Below, piece after piece: positions 1 to 13,090 of a DNA stretch of 64,000 nt (the first letter of the stretch is position 1; each line of letters starts with the position of its first letter). Both the position numbers and the translations under genes were made by a program. Source of the stretch: Streblospio benedicti (lineage: Eukaryota; Annelida; Polychaeta; Spionida; Spionidae); the NCBI GenBank assembly GCA_019095985.1, contig CM032663.1, positions 38,707,585 through 38,771,584 of the forward strand, in the 5' to 3' direction. Below the pieces are notes generated by a model. That model was not told the origin of the DNA. It saw nothing but the letters and a program-made list of their open reading frames with translations, and searched no databases.

Positions 1-135
1 GCACTTAAGGAATTTCATGGGTTTCGTACGCGCGATCGATGGAACATACGAAAATGATTTATTTTGGTGGTAAAAAAGTGTGTGTGTGTGGGGTGGGTGG
101 GGGGGGGGGCGGCACCTGGATATGCCTGTGGGATC
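1..135 (+). repeat. MITE family 1 (GGCAGATCCAGG ends), copy 1, cut by window edge
   Basis: The first bases carry the body of a short repeat seen four more times in the window. It runs from a cacttaaggaatttcatggg-like segment through tttcgtacgcgcgatcgatgg and 'attttggtgg' to a G-run and a right end resembling CCTGGATCTGCCTATG. The left terminal repeat lies outside the window. A decayed second piece may follow to about 215. There is no coding capacity, so this is a non-autonomous DNA element. Confidence 0.6.
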
Positions 136-1225
136 TCATAGGTTTTGTACACGTGATAGGCAGTAGACATTTAAAAAACATGATTCTTTTTTGGGGAAGG
201 TGTGTGATTGTACTCCCCGGCCTCAGTAGGATGTACGCTGATGACCGGACAGAATCGTTCCGACGATTTGCGCGAACATGACGATGACATAACCGTGAAG
301 AGCCTGATATCGGACAAACCGTCGAAAAGGAATATTTGGAAGAAGCATCAGTCAGATAGGTGGCTTATTGATAAGATATTGGTGACGGGAAATTTTATCC
401 AGATATGCTATATCATACTCGGGGGTGGGGGTGGGGGGAGGCGGGTCTCACATTATCGCTGTGAGTACGGACGTGTCGTGACACTGTTTTTTTCCTCACC
501 ATTTTTTTGTATAATGCGTGGTGTCTTTTTTTTACATTCTTATTTTGTAAATTTCTGTGTGTCTTTTTCACATTTTTAATATATTTATGCCACATTTTTC
601 TTAGATATTGATATATTGTGGGTCACGTTTTCTCAAAAATAGATATATAGAATATTTGTGGGTGTTATTTTCCACGCGTTCGTAGCACCATTTTCTGACC
701 CAGACCCCCCACCTCCGAGATGTGATACGCAGGTAATTAGAGTAAATGTTTATAATTAGCATATTATAATCCGAATATCATATATGATTGTTCTAAGATG
801 CAAATACCTTCTTGCTAAAAACGCTTTTTCGTACATTCACTGAAATAAATTGATGCCTGATGATGATTAACATACTCTGATAATAATAGCTTGGAGACGG
901 CGATCCGATGCCACCACGGTCCTCCACACACAGCTAAGTATTGAAGGCTTATAACACACTATTTTGTATTTTACAGTTCAGCCCATCATTTTGTATAGTC
1001 CAGTAGAGCCAGGTTCTACTGTATATCGAATAACGAAAAAAATCAAATTTAATTCTATGCAAGTTTTACGTCAAAACATTATCAGATCATGTCATTATTC
1101 ACAATCCACCTTATTTTAGTAAAAAAAAAATATAATAGTACCCAAGTACAAACAGTCCGTTCACATCGATCATACCCCCTTCCTGTTATCACTAAACTGG
1201 CGAGTCTCACATACGACCATTGCAG
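136..1225. other. non-coding stretch upstream of the first cdc25 exon seen
   Basis: AT-rich sequence, probably intron or 5' flank of the CDC25 gene. It has G-runs near 420-440 and a short MITE remnant at 1001-1021. I found no convincing exon. Earlier cdc25 exons (N-terminal regulatory part) must lie here unseen or upstream of the window. Confidence 0.4.
1001..1021. repeat. two MITE termini back to back (CAGTAGA...TCTACTG)
   Basis: A 21-bp near-palindrome made only of the left end (cagtagagcc) and right end (aggttctactg) of the CAGTAGA-type MITE, whose longer copies occur at 1952, 18071, 27908, 42814 and 61488. It looks like an internally deleted copy reduced to its terminal inverted repeats. 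Confidence 0.5.
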
Positions 1226-3275
1226 TATCTTATCATTGCACCGAGTGGACCATACCCTCCTGCTTTCGACGAAGGACGACCCCGACCATGGCGACGACCC
1301 CGTCCCTCTGGTTGGAGACTTCTCTTGCCCTCTCGCGCTACCTACGCTGCGTCATCGCAAGCATCTGGATTTGCCCTCTATCAACGCAGAGACGCTCCTC
1401 AGGCTGTTACATGGAGGATTTGCGGAGGTACATGTATGGAATTGGTATTTTCTTCTCAACTTGCAGGTAGGTTTTGAAAGGGTGAGTATAGTGTAAATCC
1501 CGTAAGTATCAATTTATTGTTTACTATAGTATTTTTATTATTTTAAATTAGGCCTAGGTTGACAGTAATTTGATGTTTACATATTAACTAGCACTTACGT
1601 GCATCTAGCAAATCACCCGCTACGGGAGGTCGACCTTTATTTCTTAAATTCATTTGTGTGAATAATACTTTGTATGATTATATTAGATAATATATTTCGA
1701 TAGATGCCATGTAAAATGTTATAATATAATGCATATTTAATTTTTGTATGTGTTTTACACATCTTCCTTTTTCATGCTCCGAAGGAGGTACATGTAGAAT
1801 ATAAGTACAGAAGAGTCACCTGTCTAAGACAAGTACAGAAAAAAAAAATTTTTTTAAGAAAAAAAAACATGCTTAGAAAAATAAGCCTCCAGTTGAGAGT
1901 TTCTGGCAATAATAATTATTTGTTGTCAAAACAAAAGCACAAAAAGATATGCAGTAGAGCCTTTACTTAGACCACTGTGTGTGGTCTGGTGTGTTCTTAT
2001 ACAGAGGGGTTGTCTAGTTATCGAGGTTTACGGCACCCAATGGTTATTATGTGTTTTCTATTAACCCTTATTAACCCTATAAAGCCTTTGTGTCCATGCA
2101 TATATATTATGATATTATGTATATCAGCTGATGTAATATCCTGGTAGATCTCCTTTTTTATTTTTTTTATTATTATTTTATTTTCATTTATTTTTAGAAA
2201 CATGTATTAATTGTATCTTTTTGTGACAAGATAATTCTATAATTTTAGTGGTAAAACAATTTAGTGTAGGTCTAATTTATTATATATATTGTTTCCCTGG
2301 TTTCCCCGTTTAACATCATAATACAAATATATATATTTTTTTATTTTGAATTTAAACCACGTTTTTTACGTAAATATTAATACGGTAATATTAATGTTAT
2401 GCATGAGGGGTGTGCATTGGTAATTTGGTGTACATATAGTGTGCAATACATTATAATCAATGTGTTTATTTTCTATCAAAAAGAATTACTACTCAATTAT
2501 TATGACCATCAAATAATTAGCAAATTATGATCAATTCACAGTGGTAGATCCAGATACAGTGACCGGTCTGGGACTTCGTAAAAAAAAATTAAAGAGTAGG
2601 AAATTGGGCACTACTGGTGGGGGGTTACTGGTTATTGAGATCTGTCACTGTATTCTTTATTAATGCCATGTATGCTTTTTTAAAGATTCTGATTTTTTTA
2701 TATTATTCGGTGCACACTGCGGCCAACACCTCTGCCGAGGGACCACGCATAACAGTTCCATGTTCTACCACCAGGTAGCAGCACTGATTGTGGACTGCCG
2801 TTATCCGTACGAATTTGAAGGAGGACACATCGTGGGAGCAGAGAATATCTACACCAGGGAGCAGATTATGGAAAAGTTTATGAGTGATAGAAATCCTCTA
2901 AATGGGGTAGAAATTAGAGACGAGTTGGATAAGAGGGAAGTACTTATATTCCATTGTGAATTCTCATCTGAGAGAGCCCCTAGATTGGTGAGGTTTTTGA
3001 GGGAACAGGACCGAAGACTGAACAAGCTGTCCTATCCGGCTCTTTACTACCCGGAAGTGTATGTTCTAGAAGGAGGTTACAATTCATTTTGGAAGTATTG
3101 TAACAACATTAAGCAGCTACGATTTTGCGAGCCGCAAGGGTATACAGTGATGAAGGATAGGGGTCATTGTCAAGACTATGTTTTGTTCAGGAAGAAGTCC
3201 AGGTCTTGGAAAAGTGAAAACGTGAAGAAATGTGAGAGGAGAAATATCAAGCGAGTGAAGTCTAAACTATTTTGA
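1226..3275 (+). CDS. cdc25: CDC25 M-phase inducer phosphatase, last two coding exons
   Basis: Two exons join in phase 0: 1226-1427 (acceptor ttgcag, donor GAG|gtacat) and 2775-3275 (acceptor ccaccag, stop TGA at 3273-3275). The first encodes the CDC25 signature LVGDFS...ALPTL...HLDLPSINAETL. The second starts VAALIVDCRYPYEFEGGHI, the rhodanese-like catalytic core. It holds the dual-specificity phosphatase loop HCEFSSER (Cys-X5-Arg: nucleophilic Cys, phosphate-binding Arg), then YPALYYPEVYVLEGGY and CEPQGY. The family removes inhibitory phosphates from the Thr-Tyr pair of cyclin-dependent kinases to trigger mitosis. The catalytic domain is complete. The tail is short and basic (KKSRSWKSENVKKCERR) and ends in KSKLF. 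The N-terminal regulatory half is outside the window or unrecognised. Neighbours share no obvious pathway. Confidence 0.93.
1627..1740 (+). repeat. dispersed repeat, segment A family
   Basis: The stretch around 'ggtcgacctttatttctt' and 'tttgtgtgaataatacttt' matches segments at 60730-60830 (same strand) and 60050-60160 (opposite strand). It is a dispersed non-coding repeat inside the cdc25 intron. Confidence 0.6.
1952..2028 (+). repeat. CAGTAGA-type MITE, partial
   Basis: Begins cagtagagcctttacttag followed by 'accac', the left end of the family, with a degenerate 'gaggggttgtctagttatcg' inner part. No clean right terminus is visible. Confidence 0.45.
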
Positions 3276-3771
3276 AAGGAAATTAGGAGTATTGGGGTAC
3301 AATGTATAGAACGATCATCACCAGAGGTTCATGTAATATTTTGAAACGATGACCTTTTCATGAATGTCTAGAAGATCACCAGCAGATTAGCTCCAGATCA
3401 CGTCCGAAGATGTTGAGACTTAATGAAGGGCAGTAGGTTACTTGAATTGTGAAGGAACATAAACTTTTAATGTGGTAACAATGTTGGAAATGAATATAGT
3501 AAAAATGCAAGTGTCATGGTAGACATCAGCATAATTGTGATATTTAAAGTATGTATGTGAAATGAGTGTGACATGAATGTGAATGCAATATACATAGCAT
3601 ATGTGACGAGTAAAATGCAAGTCAACTGTGATATGTGTTGTAGATGTAATCATCATAGACTAGTTACTTGTTATTTTGCTATATATGTGTTAACCATTAC
3701 TTGTATTTGTTTTGTTATTTTTTATTCTTTTTTGTTTGATTCTATGACTTAGGATGGATGGTATGCGTGAG

Positions 3772-3777
3772 AATAAA
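3772..3777 (+). terminator. poly(A) signal 1 of cdc25
   Basis: AATAAA in the first copy of the duplicated 3' UTR, about 500 nt after the stop codon. Confidence 0.6.
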
Positions 3778-4160
3778 GTATAGAAGCTTTGTAAATTCAT
3801 GTATAAATTTTGTTTTTAACCAATATTTCTACAGCATAAATGTTGGGAAATTGCTCAACTTGGCATTATAAAGGCCAGCTCCCACCCATGACTTAATATT
3901 TGTGATATATAAAGTGTGTACGTGACATGGATGTGACAAGAACGTGACATGAAAGAGTTTTGAATGGATCTATCAGTGCAATATACATAGCATCTTTGAC
4001 GGGTAAAATTAAGCCAACTGTGATATATGTCGTAGATGTAATCATCATAGTCTGTATTACCTGTTATTTTGTTATCTATTTGTCAGCCATTAATTGTTAA
4101 TTTTATTTTGTTATTTTTATTCTTTGTTCATATTTAATGTCTTAGTGTGTTATACATGTC

Positions 4161-4166
4161 AATAAA
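4161..4166 (+). terminator. poly(A) signal 2 of cdc25
   Basis: AATAAA at the same relative place in the second copy of the duplicated 3' UTR, so two transcript ends are possible. Confidence 0.5.
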
Positions 4167-7100
4167 GTATAGAAGTTTCGTTAATTCATGTTTAACTCTT
4201 TATATTTAATCAATATTATTATATCACACGTGGAAAAAAATGACTTACCATGGCATTTTAAAGACCAACTCCCACATGAGTCTTAATGATAAAGGTACCC
4301 AGGAAATTCCATAATCTACGCACGTGTATGGATTGTCTTTCTATTAGAGTACAGGAAATCTTATCATCCTGTTTTATCTGTATCTAAAGGAGGTATGTTG
4401 AATATCTGTAATGCTTAACCTAATCTGTCGATGTCTATTTGCAGAATCGACACAATTCCTTATCAATTGAAAGCAAACGTCTGTTTAGTCATTTATTGCA
4501 GCAGTCATTTATTATATGCAAACCAGAAAAAAAAACAATCTACCAAGTTGACAATGTTGAACACGCGTTTTTAATTTCAGTTAAAATCAATGTAGGGTTG
4601 AACTACGTACACTGTCAAGTCAGATTGGTGTCTGGTTTGCGAGAATCGATGATATATATAGCAGAAATGGCGTACGGTACCTGACTAATACAAGATTTTA
4701 GCTTCAATCTACGTTTGTCAATAAACATCAATCTTCAGCATCAATCTTTGTATTGATGAAAACTGTAGTTTACAGCTGTCGTATCCAGACATCAACATGT
4801 TCTCTGTAAGTTACGGGACATTATATATAACTATTTACTTATGTGTTTTTTTCTTTGTATCACACAAAATGTGTTTTTCTAGCCATGATTTTGGAGCTTT
4901 TATACAGAAGGGCGAGACCCGGGGGAGATGTATAGCATGCCATTGCATTATTTAATATTCTATGAACTTTGTGTTTGGGAAAAGAGGATTTCTTCAAATA
5001 TCACGGGATTTGGTGGGACCATGACGGGCAACATTCAGATATGAATCCAACTCTGTGGGATGATGGCATTTCATAAACTCAACCAGATGTTCTGATAACA
5101 CATTGAACGTTTCCATTCACTACCAAGTTTGAAGAAGTTGACAAGTTCCTTTTCACAAGTATACCAAACGTTAACATCTGTTTGCGTGAGGCTTAACCAT
5201 CAAGCCCAACCTCAAAATACTCTTGGGGCCGGGGGGGGCGGCTGGACCTGCCAGCCAGGCACAGCAAAATCATCATGATAATAATGATCGCCGACAATGA
5301 CATCACACACTCGCCTCATGAAATATTGCGAGAGAGTTGAACGGATACTACTGTATAACTTCAGAACTTGTTCCTAACTTAAACACTCGTTTAAACAAAT
5401 TGAGTTCAATATCTGTTGACATGAAGAATAACTCTGAACTATGCGACGAAGACCAAAACCATGCTGTGTGTTGTAGTATTGAGCATATATAATTGGTGAT
5501 GCTTGTATGCCTGAATCAATATCAAATTTATCCTCACAATTTTTACTTTTACACCTAGTTACAGAACACCATTACCTATTACAAGTTAATGCAATAATCA
5601 TTAAGCAATTACAGATCAAAAGAAATGGCCGTCAGTTACCTCTCCTGGCATTCTTTCCGCCGTAACAACTCCCCGGGAAAATTACGTTAGCAAAAGTTCA
5701 CTGATAACAAAACCTGTTTTATTCCTCATCACGTTTATTCATAATCATGCAATATCCTCTACTTTTAACACATCAAACGGCCGTGGCAGGAAAGATGTTG
5801 TTTTACAAATTTGCCAATCAACTTTCCATTATCCTTCACCATTGTGTAAATTAATTGCATTGTCTCCCTCGGTTACCATACTAAAGACTGTCGACAAAAA
5901 GCATAAGAAGACCTAAAACACATAGATGACTGATGGACCCGTATGACATATATTGCCAAAATCCCAATTCACGTCATAATAATCGAGATATCTTACACCT
6001 CAGTGACATGTATATCATTGATATTATTTCAATCGCAGGCTTCTGTCAATTTATATCTTCAACGATTTGGGCATGGGCAAGAAGATAGTCATTTAAAATG
6101 AAGATAAGATACAATCAATCAAAACTAATTTTATTGAACATTGTTCTGTTTAAAACGCTAAATATTACGCGCGTGGGTAGTTCACAATACAGAAATTTGT
6201 ATAAGGAGCAATTCTTTTGTGCTCATGATGTCAACTGAATAAGCTATTGAAGTTAAAGTTCTGATTTTCTCATCAAATGAATTATTGACTTGTAATTACC
6301 AGCATGCATGGTGCATTTCGCACAAAAAGTGTATCAATTGTTATTAATATGTCTTCGTGCTAATATGTCACTCTGATATTACAGATATGACTTTTATGAA
6401 CCCTTTAAATTTGTCCCAATTATCGGGCAAAATATTGAAAGAGCTTAGTTTCACCAGTTTGCATTTTACTGTGGCAGATCCAGGATTTTTTTTTTATTGA
6501 AGTGAAGAGGTTGCCCTGCAAACCCATGGGGAAAGATTGGTATATATTTTTAATATTATTGTTTCATTTACAATAATAGTGAACAGCATTTTAAGTAATT
6601 GTCGATTACTTAATTTTCAAATTCATTAAGAAAACAAATCAGGAAAATTTTGATCCTTCATACAAAGATCTTTGTCGAAAAATGCTTTTCAGTCACGTTA
6701 AAACAAAAGTTACGTGCGATTGTCGTCAGAACATGCAAATTGGGATCCATTCCCACAACATAAGAACCATAAATATAATGATTCTCTAAAATAAATAACA
6801 TTTGCGAATAACTGTTCAATTGGGGCCCAATTAGGCATCCACCCACTTTAGGTAAGTTTTTCACGTCCCGTTAACTGCCGACAATTTGTACTCCGACTAG
6901 AGTTAAACGCGAGCCCATTCGATAAACCCATTAACGGTCATAACTCAAGTGAAATTAAGTCACCCTAAGTAAATACACGTTAAGTAATTGTTTGTTTATG
7001 TATATAACGTTTGTTTCGCCGTTTTGAGTGCTATAGCAGTCTAGACTTGCTGTTAAAATTTTAATGATTTCAATGAAAATAACAGTCTTCATATAATTGC

Positions 7101-7796
7101 TACATGTACCTCTAATTGTAATACAAGATAACGTTTTATTAACATTGTAATCAGTGTTGTTGTCCATGCTCTTAATTATTGCCGATGATTGTGCCATAAG
7201 GAGTTAAGTGGAATCTATAGGAAAATTTGAAGCCAAACAAATAGATGGTACCCTATTACGTGGTAAGCATTGTATGAAGAGGATTCCATTTATGGGGATA
7301 CCTGTATATAGTCACATTTAACTGCACTGATCATGCTTTGTCTTTATTCATAAAATCAAATGCTGTATAAGCAGATCATGTTAACATTCTTGAGCATGAC
7401 GGTCAGCGTCTTGTCCCCATTTGAGTGGCGGGTTGACCAGGTTTACCAAAAATTTGTTTACCATTAATACGTTAATGCTGCGATGATGCCATTGTCGATA
7501 AGAAGAAGATTGCGTGAAGTACTGGGGGAGACTGCCTTATGCATCCACACTACAAAATATTTGTACAGACACCACGCATTACAATTTGAATTCAAATTCC
7601 TCAAAAATGATTTATGATTATGATTTCATTAAGTTCCTATTTCTTAACGATCTCCTTTCACAGAAGTAAAAGTACTCGCTGTTGGAGAAAGTTTTCCTCA
7701 AGTAATTTCAAATGGCCACCTACCAACTGCTTATAATTACGAGATCACACTGTGCGATCAGCGATCTCTGTGGTAGTTATACATTATAGTTGAGAA

Positions 7797-7920
7797 AAAT
7801 TGAAATAATTCAATAGAAAAATTGAAATAATTCAAGAATAATTTAATTCAATTTATTAAAAGTTTTTTCCCAGCGTTTCGACACGTGAGTATCGTCTTCA
7901 GGGAAATACAGTTTTTGTAA
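7797..7920 (-). repeat. possible PLE tail with hammerhead-like core
   Basis: Read on the minus strand, 7901-7875 gives CTGAAGA...CGAAACG, the CUGANGA...GAAA signature typical of Penelope-like element ends. The flank holds repeated 'aaattgaaataattcaa' units at 7797-7840. No GIY-YIG coding remnant is adjacent, so the assignment is tentative. Confidence 0.35.
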
Positions 7921-7994
7921 CAACGAAGAAGTGGCCTAAAACAATGACTAAGCATTAAAAATAGAATGTGCACCTTATTAATTCTTAATATCAC

Positions 7995-8075
7995 ATGGAA
8001 TTATTCTTATAAATCCATTTCAAATTCATAATTTCCATTCTTATAAATCCATTTTCAAATTCATAATTTCCAAAT
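7995..8075. repeat. tandem duplication, two units of about 38 bp
   Basis: Two head-to-tail copies of a unit beginning ttcttataaatccattt and ending 'aaattcataatttcca', differing by one T. Confidence 0.75.
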
Positions 8076-8934
8076 TGAGTCTCCAACACAGAAAAAGACG
8101 TAATGACAAACAATTATACATATAAGTTAGTTATTTGTTTAGGTAACTATTGTCTTTCCCCTCTCATATTATAGAATATAAGTTTAAACCCCGTGAAAGT
8201 ATTGATCTCTGTAACAGCCACCAGGATTTGTCCATCACACTAGAGTTAGACGTCACTGGAATGCTGTAATTGCAACTTGCTTGAATGACAAATTTTGTGA
8301 GATGAATATTACTAATTAATAAATGCATCCCATTGAATACCCAATAACAAGAGTCATTAATACCCATTCTTGCCAAAATCAATTATAAGCAAACAACAAT
8401 TTGCAGCTTTTTAAAGGAGCGCAAACATGCAAATTGATATTGCCTGAAGCTGAAATTAAGTTAAGTTTCCCGAAGCTAAAATTTGCAAGGACACCAACAT
8501 AGAAAGGTTTGGTTCAATATCAAACTTTATCATACAAAACATGTATGTAATACCCTATTTATCCTATAAAATAAAGTGAGGGTATCTAATAAACACAATG
8601 GGAGCAGTTTTGACTGATTTTATGGGGTATTTCCATCTCAGTTTATAGATCCACCTGCCACACTTCAACTCCGTCCTCTGCCATACATCCTCCCCTATGG
8701 CGGCTTAGTATTCTTTTCACAAGCTTTAAAAAAACTAATCCCTCATTCCAATAGAGTTTTGTTTACTGGAACTCGTTCCAATAAATCTAGCCAATCTGAA
8801 GTTGGGGAAAATTTAGCTTAAGATAAGTCAAACCTATTTTCCGACGTTGATAAGGCAGAGTGAGGGAAAAAAACAGTTCTAAAATATATTGATTTTTCTT
8901 GAGACCGTAATCTACCCCAGCAGAGTGTTTCCAG

Positions 8935-9140
8935 CAAAAATAGACACTTTAAATCACTGCCAATAACCCTAGTCTAACCTCCTCACAATATCAATACAGC
9001 CGTTGGGCATGAAGGCGTGTTAATTCCCAACAGATTCCGACGATTCTGCGCGCTCAAAATGACTTGAATGTTGAATGTTTTGGCAAAAATAGATACATTT
9101 ATTTTTAAATCACTGGTTGGATTTTTAGTCATTTGATAAT
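8935..9140 (+). repeat. dispersed repeat X, copy 1
   Basis: Shares 'ctgccaataaccc', 'ctagtctaa', 'cacaatatcaatacagccg' and 'gcgctcaaaa' in the same order with 29730-30000. Non-coding interspersed repeat, family unknown. Confidence 0.6.
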
Positions 9141-9296
9141 GCAGCCTGGTTCATCATGGGATGGGTTAAAGTGCTTGTATAGACCCTCCAACGATTCTGC
9201 TTTACTATATGGCCTTTCAAATGACGAAATATTTAAAATATTTATCACCATTTGGTGAATTTATTGGGGGACCTTAGTTTCATGCTGTATAGTGGG

Positions 9297-9590
9297 GTGA
9301 TTTCTATGCTTTAATTTCAAACAAAACCGGTTGAAGTAAATTATTGTATTTGTGTGTAACAATTGCTTTTGTTATATTTTTGCTTGGGATTTTAATATAT
9401 ATTATGCAGTTTGTCTGAATTTTCGGAGTGTTGCCTGTTATATCTTGTACATCGCACAACTGTCTTGTGTGTATTTTTGTTTATCTTTTGCTTATTTAAC
9501 CTTATCATGCTATAGTCTTTCACTTTCCCGTGATTTCTATGCTTTAATTTCAAACAAAACCGGTTCACGGTATTTGAAGTAAATTATTCT
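9297..9590 (+). repeat. direct repeats of about 36 bp bracketing 200 bp
   Basis: The sequence gtgatttctatgctttaatt plus 'tcaaacaaaaccggtt' occurs at 9297-9333 and again at 9530-9565. Both are followed by 'gaagtaaattatt', with 'cacggtattt' added in the second. This suggests a local duplication or a footprint of insertion. Confidence 0.6.
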
Positions 9591-12500
9591 GCTGGATACA
9601 TGCAGTTTGTCACAATTGCGGAAGTCCTTTCAATCTAGCAAAGCAATATTAATTATTTATTAGATTAAAACTATTTTCTATACTAAGCCAATAATCTGAA
9701 ACAACATAACCACACGCGTGGTCTTGATTGAATCTTTTAGCGTTATGTTAGAGAACCACTAACATTTGATGTGACTTCACTAGCAATAATGTGTTATAAA
9801 ATACACTAGACACACATAGGTCCACAGCCATTATTTTTCCAAATAAAATGAGCCTATGATTGACCAGCTCAGTACCATCCGTTATTTGCATCTAACTAGT
9901 ATTCCAGATCTCTAGACTGTCAATTGTCTAAAATGACTACACGTCAAGATAAAAACACGTCTTTTTAAAAAGATTCCAACGCATTAAAAATAAAATGTCA
10001 AAATAGTACTACCCAGAAAAAAAACTGAAAGTCACGACTGCTGAAGTCATATTCCAAAATCTTACTCCATGATACGAAATATAGATAATATGCTATTGTA
10101 AACTATGATGCATCACATTAATTTGTCATATTTGACAATAGCGCCAATTTCTAAAGATTAATACCTCCCCCATCACCTTGCACGGCGTTTCTGACTGGCA
10201 ATATTACATAATGTCTATAGCCTCAGCCACCTAGGGTGTCAGACCCCTGCCAAGTTAGGATTCATACAAGAGAAACTTGACCTACAATCCATAAATGATC
10301 TTCCTAATCTCAATGTCCCCAGTAAGATCTTAGCAGGTGTAATTGTCATAGGTGAATATATACAATTACGAGGATGCGTTTTTACAATCGCCGCCATTTT
10401 CATTATACATGAAGGATTTCAGTTTATATTTATAAGATTAACATTGATGTGGTTTAAATCTCATCAAATTGCATTTTCTGTAACTGTAATTTTTTAAGTA
10501 ACCACATATATCAAAATTGACCATTTGTGTGGCTTGTAGATGTTTCCTACTGTTATATATTGAAAGGCCAGAACATGATTGATGGTCGCGATTACGTCAT
10601 CGAATCAGTGACGTCATTGATGTTCAAGCGTACGGATGCGCATTGTATGGCGTTTTATATTTTTCCATGGCCTTTTAACTTGCAAAATTTTGCACTACTT
10701 TTTGCCATTCTATTCTATTGCTACATTGGATACTCATCTGTACAGTTTATACACTTAACGCATACGATTTCACTTTGCTTCCGTGAATTTTGTACAAAGC
10801 ATACCTGGACAGCTTTCAATCCTAGCTTCCCGGATCTTCCGCATGCCTTATACATTATGCACAAAAGCAAAGTGAAATCGCGTACATTAACTTATTGTTA
10901 CATGGAATCTGTAGGATCTTCAACGATTTTGTTCATTTCTTTAAAAAAGTATGGTAAATCTAGAAAAAAATGCACTAATAAACAACCACATTTACATTTA
11001 CATTTTTTAATAAATCTACATTAAAAGCATTTGCACTATCTTAATAGATATACACATGTTACGCTATGCATTTATAATAGAGTCAGTTACGGGTTTTTAA
11101 AACACTGTCTATGTTTTAAACATACAAAAACAAAAATAAAAAAGAGAAATACATTTTACAAGTTGAGTATACATAATACCATTTATCGTTGTCCAAACGA
11201 TGCTTTGAACTAAATTTCCTCAGAATTGTGGCACCAGCTGTATAAACCGTATTAATGTATAGAAATAAATCGCTAGCATTGGTCTAAAACTTTATCCTCA
11301 AAAATATTATCAAGCTGACGTAATTCAATCTAAAGTCCACATTAAATGAGTCACGTTAATTTTATTTTATTTTTAAATTGGCGTTTTCTCATATCAGACA
11401 AGTGTTTTAGAAAATTAAAAAAAAAACGCACAAGAGAATGTCATTTATGGCATTAATGCCATTTATATAGATATTGGACACGTGTTTATAAAAGAATATA
11501 CCATGCAAGACATGAATTAGATTCTTTCATCACGTTATTAATAATACTAATGAAAAGCCAATATAAATATGACTTATTAGAAATACTTTGTTTTTATTTA
11601 GAAGCCAGTAGAGGCTCGGCTTGTAAAACTATTATTTAAACTAGAGGTAACGCGATTTGAATGTAACTATATGCGTTAGTGTTGTCATCTGCATAAAGTC
11701 TTCTATTATATTGCTGAATTATTAAATTACTAAATCACTAAAATCAAGTTTTCGACTGCTTATTTGTAGGGCTATATAGTATATACTTATACACAAATGC
11801 GAGAAAAATATTAGACATGAGACTTCTAAGACACCGAGGGAAAAAGTAGTAGAGGGCATTATGGCCGTCTGATTGCGTTATGTTCTTGTTAACTTCAATA
11901 CCCGTTCATTTACCTGTATGTCACTCTCTACGAGAGGCTTATATTTTATAAAATAGTGGTTCTTCTGTATTTGTCTTGAAAAAGTGGTTCTTCTGTACTA
12001 GTACCATGTGATTTCATGCAATTGGGAGTATGGTGGATACGACTTGAAATCAATGCTCATCAAATCTAGGTTGCAATTCAACACAGCACAAAATTACACA
12101 TCTTTATCTTAAAACTTATGAGCACAAATGTAATAGATATTTTATACCAATACGTTTAAACGCTATTTTTCAAACTACAGTGTTCGTTACGAGTTACACA
12201 AACGAAATCAGGACTAATCTTTATTTGTTAACCAAAGTAATGCATGCGTTTAAGTGCACAAAAAGTTATACTCAACGACAAGCAGGCTATTTCAGGAGAA
12301 AAAAAGAACAAGCTAATTCCATGTAGTTCCCTGTGCATCAGTGGAACACCATGTTTATTACACTACAGGGTGCACATATTTTATCACCAACCTACACACG
12401 CGCGGACAAATCCTCACGGATGCATGGATTTATCACCCTTCGTACACATGGGTGGTAATATTCATAAGGGACGCATTCAAATACCAACGAGACAAATAAC

Positions 12501-13090
12501 ATAGACCACATTGGTACATGTATGTGGGGCAACGTGTATTTGAAAGCACGACTATTTTTTCAGACCATAATTTTCAAAGTAAATGTAAAATCACAGTTGC
12601 TTAGATGGAAGTTTATAGTAGAACATGACATAGAACTACCATTTCGGTTATCATTGTTCGCTGTAGAGCAAAAATGTAGGTTCTAAACTTCTAATGGTAT
12701 ATTAAGTTATTCTTTAAAATGCATTACTTAAGTTCTGGTCAGTTCAGTAACATAAAAAATGATGGCGGAACCAATCACGTGTTGCGTTCCAAATTGCAAT
12801 AAGTAAGCCAAACATGAATTGATCTCTTACAGCTGCCATCTTGAATCTCACAACGGATTTAATCATCGCGTGCAGATCAAGTGTACACAAGGCCATGAAC
12901 TCTGTATACACGAATAAATGCACTCCAACACTGCATTGTCATTATTTCGTGACGTACACTGCACATTTCTCGGTAATGTGGCACGCAAGGTGCACGCATG
13001 AGCGAAAAGAAATGATTCCACGTAGAGGACAATGAAATACGCGCTAAAATCGTAAAAGGTGACTGGAAAAAGAAGCCAACCATGCCCTAC

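Larger units (their letters stand above)
1428..2774 (+). other. cdc25 intron
   Basis: A GT-AG intron of 1347 nt. It contains a dispersed repeat at 1627-1740 and a CAGTAGA-type MITE fragment at 1952-2028; the rest is AT-rich. Confidence 0.7.
3276..4290 (+). other. cdc25 3' UTR with tandem duplication
   Basis: The region after the cdc25 stop holds a direct tandem duplication with a period of about 363 nt: unit 1 about 3535-3897, unit 2 about 3898-4290. Both units carry tgcaatatacatagcat, 'gtagatgtaatcatcatag', 'ggcatt' plus 'aaaggccagctccca'/'aagaccaactccca', and an AATAAAGTATAGAAG poly(A) signal. The units have diverged by scattered substitutions and small indels. Confidence 0.75.
4291..13090. 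other. gene-poor AT-rich stretch
   Basis: About 8.8 kb in which I see no exon with both coding character and splice signals. A 165-codon open frame at 10527-11024 looks like chance. Repeats inside it are listed separately (7797-7920, 7995-8075, 8935-9140, 9297-9590). It may be intergenic, or intron of the minus-strand gene whose exon lies at 13091-13295. Confidence 0.5.

Noticed and set aside
6473-6560. Possible further MITE family 1 copy (tggcagatccagg)
   Set aside because: Only the 12-base end matches; the body and right end are not recognisable.
10527-11024. 165-codon open frame on the plus strand
   Set aside because: Codon use and composition match the AT-rich background. The product is a mix of hydrophobic and aromatic residues without domain pattern, no splice signals support it, and a short inverted repeat runs through it. 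Chance is the best explanation.
12863-13090. Continuation of the minus-strand frame past the donor at 13090
   Set aside because: Composition drops to background and the good donor GAG|gtaggg ends the coding-like part at 13091.
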